From contig CACWMK010000038.1 in assembly GCA_902761905.1 (NCBI GenBank), positions 1 to 41,340 on the forward strand: 41,340 nt of DNA, read 5' to 3'. The translations under genes and the position numbers were made by a program. This document shows positions 37,501 to 41,340 of this stretch, in pieces (position 1 is the stretch's first letter; every line of letters starts with the position of its first letter). The notes below the pieces were generated by a model. That model was not told the DNA's origin and searched no databases. It worked only from the letters and a program-made list of their open reading frames with translations. Origin of the DNA: an uncultured Prevotellaceae bacterium. Lineage in GTDB: Bacteria; Bacteroidota; Bacteroidia; Bacteroidales; Bacteroidaceae.

Positions 37501-40500
37501 TTCTCCTTATCGAATGTGATAGAAGGATCAGCCTTAGCAATCTCAACTGTAGCACTACCAGTAACGTCCTGGTAGTTGGTGCGAGTTACCTGATAGTAAA
37601 CCGTGTAGTTACCTGCATCGGTGTATTCAGGTGATGTCTCAAGATTATAAGTACCCTCTGTGGTACCATATTTGATGATTGCATCCTGTGGCGCAGAAAC
37701 TGTAATACCGTGTGCATTACCATCGTATGTACCAGTATAACCTGTAGCTGTGATACCAGTTGTAGTACCTGCAGCAACGTTAAGTGTATAAGTGGCAGTA
37801 GCGGCATTGTAGTTGTTGTTGCCAGCGAAGCTGACAGTGATAGTCGTCTCACCAACGCCAATGATACTGATTGCTCCGTCGGAGACAGTAGCAACCTGTG
37901 TATTAGATGAACCTGTAGCAACGACAGTCAGTCCCTCAGGACTAGTGCTAGCAACAGGCGCAGTGAATGTTTCACCAAATATAGCAGAATAGCTCTGCTT
38001 GTCGAATGTGATGGATGGATCTGCCTTTGCGATCTCAATAGTAGCACTACCAACAACGTCCTGGTAGTTTGTACGAGTAACCTGATAGTAAACCGTGTAG
38101 TTTCCAGCATCAGTATATTCTGGTGAAGTATCAAGATCGTAAGTACCTTCTTTGGTGCCGTACTTGATGGTAGCCCCCTCAGGAGCAGTAACATTTATAC
38201 CATGTGCCTGGCCGTCGTATGTACCAGTATAACCTGTAGCCGTAACACCTGTTGTCGTACCAGCAGCAACATTGAGAGTATAAGTGGCTGTGGCTGCATT
38301 GTAGTTGTTATTACCAGCGAAGCTGACAGTGATAGTCGTTTCACCTACGCCAATGATGCTGATTGCACCGTTAGCGACAGTTGCAACCTGCGTATTAGAT
38401 GAACTTGTAGTAGTAACAGTCAGTCCCTCCGGACTAGTAGTTGGAGTAGGTGCAGTGAATGCTTCGCCGTAAGTGGCAGAATAACTCTGCTTATCGAATG
38501 TGATAGAAGGATCTGCCTTTGCGATCTCAATAGTTGCGCTACCAGTAACGTCCTGGTAGTTTGTGCGAGTTACCTGATAGTAAACCGTGTAGTTACCTGC
38601 ATCGGTATATTCAGGAGATGCGTCGAGATTATAAGTTCCCTCTGTGGTGCTGTATTTGATGACAGCATCCTCAGGAGCAGAAATGGTAATACCATGTGCC
38701 TGGTTATCGTATGTACCAGTATAACCTGTAGCCGTAATACCCGTTGTAGTACCAGCAGCAACGTTAAGTGTATAAGTGGCAGTAGCAGCATTGTAGTTGT
38801 TATTACCAGCAAAGCTGACAGTGATAGTCGTCTCACCAACGCCTGTAATAGTGATAACTCCGTTAGCTACGGTGGCTACCTGCGTATTCGATGAACCTGT
38901 AGCAACGACTGTCAGTCCCTCTGGACTAGTGCTTGCAACTGGTGCAGTGAATGTTTCACCAAATGTAGCAGAATAACTCTCCTTATCGAATGTGATAGAA
39001 GGATCAGCCTTTGCGATTTCAACAGTAGCGCTACCAGTAACGTCCTGGTAGTTTGCGCGAGTTACCTGATAGTAAACCGTATAGTTACCTGCATCGGTAT
39101 ATTCCGGTGATGTCTCAAGATTATAAGTGCCCTCTGTGGTGCTGTATTTGATGACAGCATCCTGTGGAGCAGCAACTGTTATACCATGAGCCTGTCCATC
39201 GTATGTTCCTGTATAACCTGTAGCAGTGATCCCCGTTGTAGTACCTGCAGCAACATTGAGAGTGTATGTCGCAGTAGCGGCATTGTAGTTGTTATTGCCA
39301 GCAAAGCTGACAGTGATAGTCGTCTCACCAACGCCAATAATACTGATAGCACCGTTAGCTACGGTGGCTACCTGCGTATTCGATGAACCTGTAGCAACGA
39401 CAGTCAGTCCCTCCGGACTTGTAGTCGGTGTAGGTGCAGTGAATGTCTCACCAAATGTAGCTGAGTAACTCTGCTTATCGAATGTAATCGTAGGAGTAGC
39501 CTTCGCGATCTCAACAGTAGCACTACCAGTAACTGCCTGGTAATTAGTGCGAGTTACCTGATAGTAAACCGTGTAGCTTCCAGCATCGGTATATTCTGGT
39601 GAAGTCTCAAGATTGTAAGTACCCTCTGTAGTACCATATTTAATTATAGCCCCTTCTGGAGCAGTAACCGTAATGCCGTATGCATTACCGTCGTATGTAC
39701 CAGTATAACCTGTAGCTGTAATACCCGTTGTAGTACCAGCAGCAACGTTAATTATATATGTGGCTGTAGCAGCATTGTAGTTGTTATTGCCAGCGAAGCT
39801 TACTGTGATAGTAGTCTCACCAACGCCTGCAATAGTGATAACTCCGTTAGCAACAGTAGCAACCTGTGTATTAGATGAACCTGTAGCAACGACAGTCAGT
39901 CCCTCAGGACTAGTGCTTGCAACTGGTGCAGTGAATGTTTCACCAAATGTTGCAGAATAACTTTCCTTATCGAATGTGATAGAAGGATCTGCCTTTGCGA
40001 TCTCAATAGTTGCACTACCAGTAACGTCCTGGTAGTTTGTACGAGTTACCTGATAGTAAACCGTGTAGTTACCAGCATCGGTATATTCTGGTGATGTTTC
40101 AAGATTGTAAGTTCCCTCTGTGGTACCATATTTGATGATTGCATCCTGTGGCGCAACAACTGTTATACCATGAGCATTACCATCGTATGTTCCTGTATAA
40201 CCTGTAGCAGTGATACCTGTTGTAGTACCTGCAGCAACGTTAAGTGTATAAGTGGCTGTAGCTTCATTGTAGTTGTTATTGCCAGCGAAGCTTACTGTGA
40301 TAGTCGTCTCACCTACAGTATTAGATGAACCTGTAGCAACGACTGTCAGTCCCTCAGGACTAGTGTTAGCAACAGGCGCAGTGAATGCCTCGCCAAATGT
40401 TGCTGAGTAGCTCTCCTTCTCGAATGTGATAGATGGATTAGCCTTAGCAATTTCAACTATAGCGCTACCAGTAACGTCTTGGTAATTAGTGCGAGTTACC

Positions 40501-41012
40501 TGATAGTAAACCGTGTAGTTACCTGCATCGGTGTATTCAGGTGATGTCTCAAGATTATAATTACCCTCTGTGGTGCCGTACTTGATGACAGCCTCCTCAG
40601 GAGCAGTAACCGTAATACCGTGAGCCTGGCCGTCGTATGTTCCAGTATAACCTGTAGCCGTAACCCCCGTTGTAGTACCAGCAGCAACGTTAAGTGTATA
40701 AGTGGCTGTAGTGGCATTGTAGTTGTTATTGCCTGCGAAGCTGACAGTGATAGTCGTCTCACCAACGCCTGCAATAGTGATAACTCCGTTAGCGACATTG
40801 GCTACTTGTGTATTAGATGACCCTGTAGCTGTAACAGTCAGTCCCTCAGGATTAGTACTTGCAACAGGTGCAGTGAAAGCTTCTCCGTATGTTGCAGAAT
40901 AACTCTGCTTATCGAATGTGATGGATGGTGTAGCCTTCGCGATCTCAACAGTAGCACTACCGGTGACGGCCTGGTAGTTTGTGCGAGTAACCATATTCAG
41001 GAGATGTCTCAA
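34512..41012 (-). CDS. Giant Ig-like repeat surface protein, C-terminal portion
   Basis: An open frame of 2166 codons with no credible start: its first codon is a TTG created by a deletion. The real gene begins beyond the window. It carries ten MBG-like modules (GYTGTYDGQAHGITV ... YYQVTRTNYQ) alternating with eleven BIG2-like modules (SITFDKESYSATFGE ... GVGETTITVSFAGNNNYNAATATYTLNV), each pair 164 residues. After the array comes a unique region (about 1730-2166) rich in short strands and Asn/Asp/Glu, including SPISPISP. It ends in WFTIDGRQID ... GLYIHNRKKVVVK, a C-terminal tail like those on secreted Bacteroidales proteins. A surface adhesin or filament is likely. No enzyme motif is seen. 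The frame is broken near 40991 relative to the upstream sequence. Confidence 0.85.
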   Translation of the reverse strand: MRHLLNMVTRTNYQAVTGSATVEIAKATPSITFDKQSYSATYGEAFTAPVASTNPEGLTVTATGSSNTQVANVANGVITIAGVGETTITVSFAGNNNYNATTATYTLNVAAGTTTGVTATGYTGTYDGQAHGITVTAPEEAVIKYGTTEGNYNLETSPEYTDAGNYTVYYQVTRTNYQDVTGSAIVEIAKANPSITFEKESYSATFGEAFTAPVANTSPEGLTVVATGSSNTVGETTITVSFAGNNNYNEATATYTLNVAAGTTTGITATGYTGTYDGNAHGITVVAPQDAIIKYGTTEGTYNLETSPEYTDAGNYTVYYQVTRTNYQDVTGSATIEIAKADPSITFDKESYSATFGETFTAPVASTSPEGLTVVATGSSNTQVATVANGVITIAGVGETTITVSFAGNNNYNAATATYIINVAAGTTTGITATGYTGTYDGNAYGITVTAPEGAIIKYGTTEGTYNLETSPEYTDAGSYTVYYQVTRTNYQAVTGSATVEIAKATPTITFDKQSYSATFGETFTAPTPTTSPEGLTVVATGSSNTQVATVANGAISIIGVGETTITVSFAGNNNYNAATATYTLNVAAGTTTGITATGYTGTYDGQAHGITVAAPQDAVIKYSTTEGTYNLETSPEYTDAGNYTVYYQVTRANYQDVTGSATVEIAKADPSITFDKESYSATFGETFTAPVASTSPEGLTVVATGSSNTQVATVANGVITITGVGETTITVSFAGNNNYNAATATYTLNVAAGTTTGITATGYTGTYDNQAHGITISAPEDAVIKYSTTEGTYNLDASPEYTDAGNYTVYYQVTRTNYQDVTGSATIEIAKADPSITFDKQSYSATYGEAFTAPTPTTSPEGLTVTTTSSSNTQVATVANGAISIIGVGETTITVSFAGNNNYNAATATYTLNVAAGTTTGVTATGYTGTYDGQAHGINVTAPEGATIKYGTKEGTYDLDTSPEYTDAGNYTVYYQVTRTNYQDVVGSATIEIAKADPSITFDKQSYSAIFGETFTAPVASTSPEGLTVVATGSSNTQVATVSDGAISIIGVGETTITVSFAGNNNYNAATATYTLNVAAGTTTGITATGYTGTYDGNAHGITVSAPQDAIIKYGTTEGTYNLETSPEYTDAGNYTVYYQVTRTNYQDVTGSATVEIAKADPSITFDKENYSATFGETFNAPVASTSPEGLTVVATGSSNMQVATVANGVITIAGVGETTITVSFAGNNNYNAATATYILNVAAGTTTGITATGYTGTYDGQAHGINVTAPEGATIKYGTTEGTYNLDASPEYTDAGNYTVYYQVTRTNYQDVTGSATIEIAKADPTITFDKEIYSATYGETFTAPVASTSPEGLTVTATGSSNTQVATVANGVISIIGVGETTITVSFAGNNNYNAATATYTLNVAAGTTTEVIATGYTGIYDGLAHGITVAAPQDAVIKYSTTEGNYNLETSPEYSDAGNYIVYYQVTRTNYQTVTGSASVEIAKAEASITFDKDSYSATFGKAFTAPTPTTTPEGLTIKTISSSNTQVATVTDGVIKIEGVGETTITVSFAGNNNYNAATATYTLNVAAGTITGVTANGYTVVYDGKAHGITVEAPKGAIIKYGINKGKYNLDKSPTYTDAGTYWIHYQVEQTNYTTIADSAKVEITKATPSITFDKERYSVALDETFTAPTPTTSPEGLEVVATTSSNTQVATVANGVITIAGVGETTITVSFAGNVNYKAATASYVLTVKKPKAKTYDLWIGGTQVTEDNAEDVFNQAEDSKQPLYLYNAKNNTLIINRDQRGTAVIESKLPELKVYIMDTCMVKSIYYSNPDNIGTLTFTCNGNYPGELIIENDNGVSAIQGFSDVSYEYNLSPISPISPQHTIVYDKGQMMKEIRNADGEVLSTTVADSVSIGMYIVPLINGETNTVNEDDYEGTDLTNHSNGKLIFTFQPNSENPDEGDGIDTDENGETGIFIATTMTDEAAGNVANNVENNELTPGGGQYAEDYDGITFMIPAGEGVIMIDQIVDTGYEFHLRIGTGAPATLSTGDEGRVEAKVPYKVEEPTYCYLYMVEAPMSARAAARKGLDTRVGKRSHAHGTIYSVTVSPNKVKASNTPAQASGGIIPPSKEQGDEIEIEGIQGVKVVNTVDDRWFTIDGRQIDKPTQKGLYIHNRKKVVVK
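35413..35439 (-). repeat. Nine-base microsatellite in the repeat protein gene
   Basis: GGTGAGATT occurs twice and GGTGAGAGG once in tandem. It encodes SPISPISP in the unique C-terminal region. The unit is three codons, so copy changes would keep the frame. Confidence 0.85.
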
Positions 41013-41340
41013 GATTATAAGTGCCCTCAGTTGTTCCGTACTTTATGGTAGCATCCTCAGGAGCAGAAACTGTAATACTATGAGCCTGACCATCGTATGT
41101 ACCAGTATAACCCGTAGCCGTAATCCCCGTTGTAGTACCTGCAGCAACATTAAGTGTATAAGTGGCTGTGGCTGCATTGTAGTTGTTGTTGCCAGCGAAG
41201 CTGACAGTGATAGTCGTCTCACCAACGCCTGCAATAGTGATAACTCCGTTAGCGACGGTAGCTACCTGCGTGTTAGATGAACCTGTAGCAACGACAGTCA
41301 GTCCCTCAGGACTAGTGCTTGCAACTGGTGCAGTGAATGT
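35815..41340 (-). repeat. 492-bp tandem repeat array (open at window edge)
   Basis: A landmark in the MBG module falls at 36251, 36743, 37235, 37727, 38219, 38711, 39203, 39695, 40187, 40637 and 41097. Every step is exactly 492 bases except 450 (40187 to 40637) and 460 (40637 to 41097). Internal copies are near-identical over long stretches, while the copy nearest the C-terminus (36251) and the last BIG2 module are clearly more diverged, as expected when unequal crossing-over homogenises the middle of an array. Confidence 0.95.
40957..41340 (-). CDS. Giant Ig-like repeat protein, upstream part (partial, frameshifted)
   Basis: Read from the window edge, this frame encodes a BIG2-like module (FTAPVASTSPEGLTVVATG) followed by an MBG-like module (GYTGTYDGQAHSITVSAPED ... 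TYNLETSPEY). It then leaves the repeat pattern at GYSHKLPGRHR and stops at TAG 40957-40959. It joins the frame at 34512-41012 if the 32 missing bases are restored. It has no start in the window. Confidence 0.85.
   Translation of the reverse strand, partial: TFTAPVASTSPEGLTVVATGSSNTQVATVANGVITIAGVGETTITVSFAGNNNYNAATATYTLNVAAGTTTGITATGYTGTYDGQAHSITVSAPEDATIKYGTTEGTYNLETSPEYGYSHKLPGRHR

Noticed and set aside
41043-41234. Short arginine- and leucine-rich minus-strand frame at the window edge
   Set aside because: It is out of frame with the repeat protein; the frame reading through 40957-41340 gives clear MBG and BIG2-like sequence.
35815-41340. Regularly spaced 66-residue plus-strand open frames across the array
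   Set aside because: They recur at the 492-base period and are the antisense of the Ig-like repeat coding sequence; the protein reading on the minus strand is continuous and domain-like.
35815-41340. CRISPR array
   Set aside because: The repeats are 492 bases, contiguous and coding, with no short palindromic repeat, unique spacers or cas genes. The 22-base repeats at 6857-6922 also lack spacers of typical size.

Overview
The window looks like chromosomal DNA of a gut- or rumen-type Bacteroidales, most likely Prevotella or a close relative. The evidence is the Bacteroidota promoter grammar (TTTG, a 19-base spacer, then TAnnTTTG), lipoproteins with acidic residues after the lipobox cysteine, families typical of the order (DUF3316, DUF5020, DUF5683), and conserved gene blocks (DUF177-rpmF-fabH-era-der; parA-parB-DUF5683-transglycosylase-RelA/SpoT with surE-lpxB divergent). 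I see no phage, plasmid, IS element or CRISPR array.

Layout. 1-103: 3' end of a 5S rRNA and its terminator. 119-6845 (+): an orphan sensor kinase, then DUF177, rpmF, fabH, era, der, a small lipoprotein and an outer-membrane-type protein. 6997-13206 (-): four secreted or surface genes: an AT-rich predicted surface lipoprotein, a protein with a C-terminal sorting-like tail, an OmpA-family protein with a disrupted signal peptide, and a coiled-coil lipoprotein. 13418-13498 (-): tRNA-Leu(UAG). 13637-20927 (-): S41 protease, DUF3316 protein, topoisomerase IV subunit A and alaS. 21056-21403 (+): a MerR regulator. 21439-31693 (-): seven tightly spaced genes running parA, parB, DUF5683, lytic transglycosylase, RelA/SpoT, pectinesterase, tricorn-like protease, ending at a strong terminator. 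31814-34469 (+): surE, lpxB, DUF5020. 34512-41340 (-): the 3' part of a giant surface protein made of 492-bp (164-residue) tandem repeats, open at the window edge.

Two things stand out. First, a recurring class of short arrays with a period of seven bases sits at gene junctions. Several supply the stop codon of one gene and end at the start codon of the next, and two more lie inside coding sequence, in a lipoprotein signal peptide and in the topoisomerase C-terminus. The seven-base word differs from site to site but the period holds. This is the best candidate here for an under-described system. Second, the giant repeat protein keeps an exact 492-bp spacing except for one in-frame 42-bp loss and one 32-bp loss that breaks the reading frame.

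Functionally the window mixes housekeeping work (ribosome assembly GTPases, fatty acid initiation, lipid A synthesis, chromosome partition, stringent response, tRNA charging) with envelope and surface genes. The surface genes carry nearly all the irregularities.
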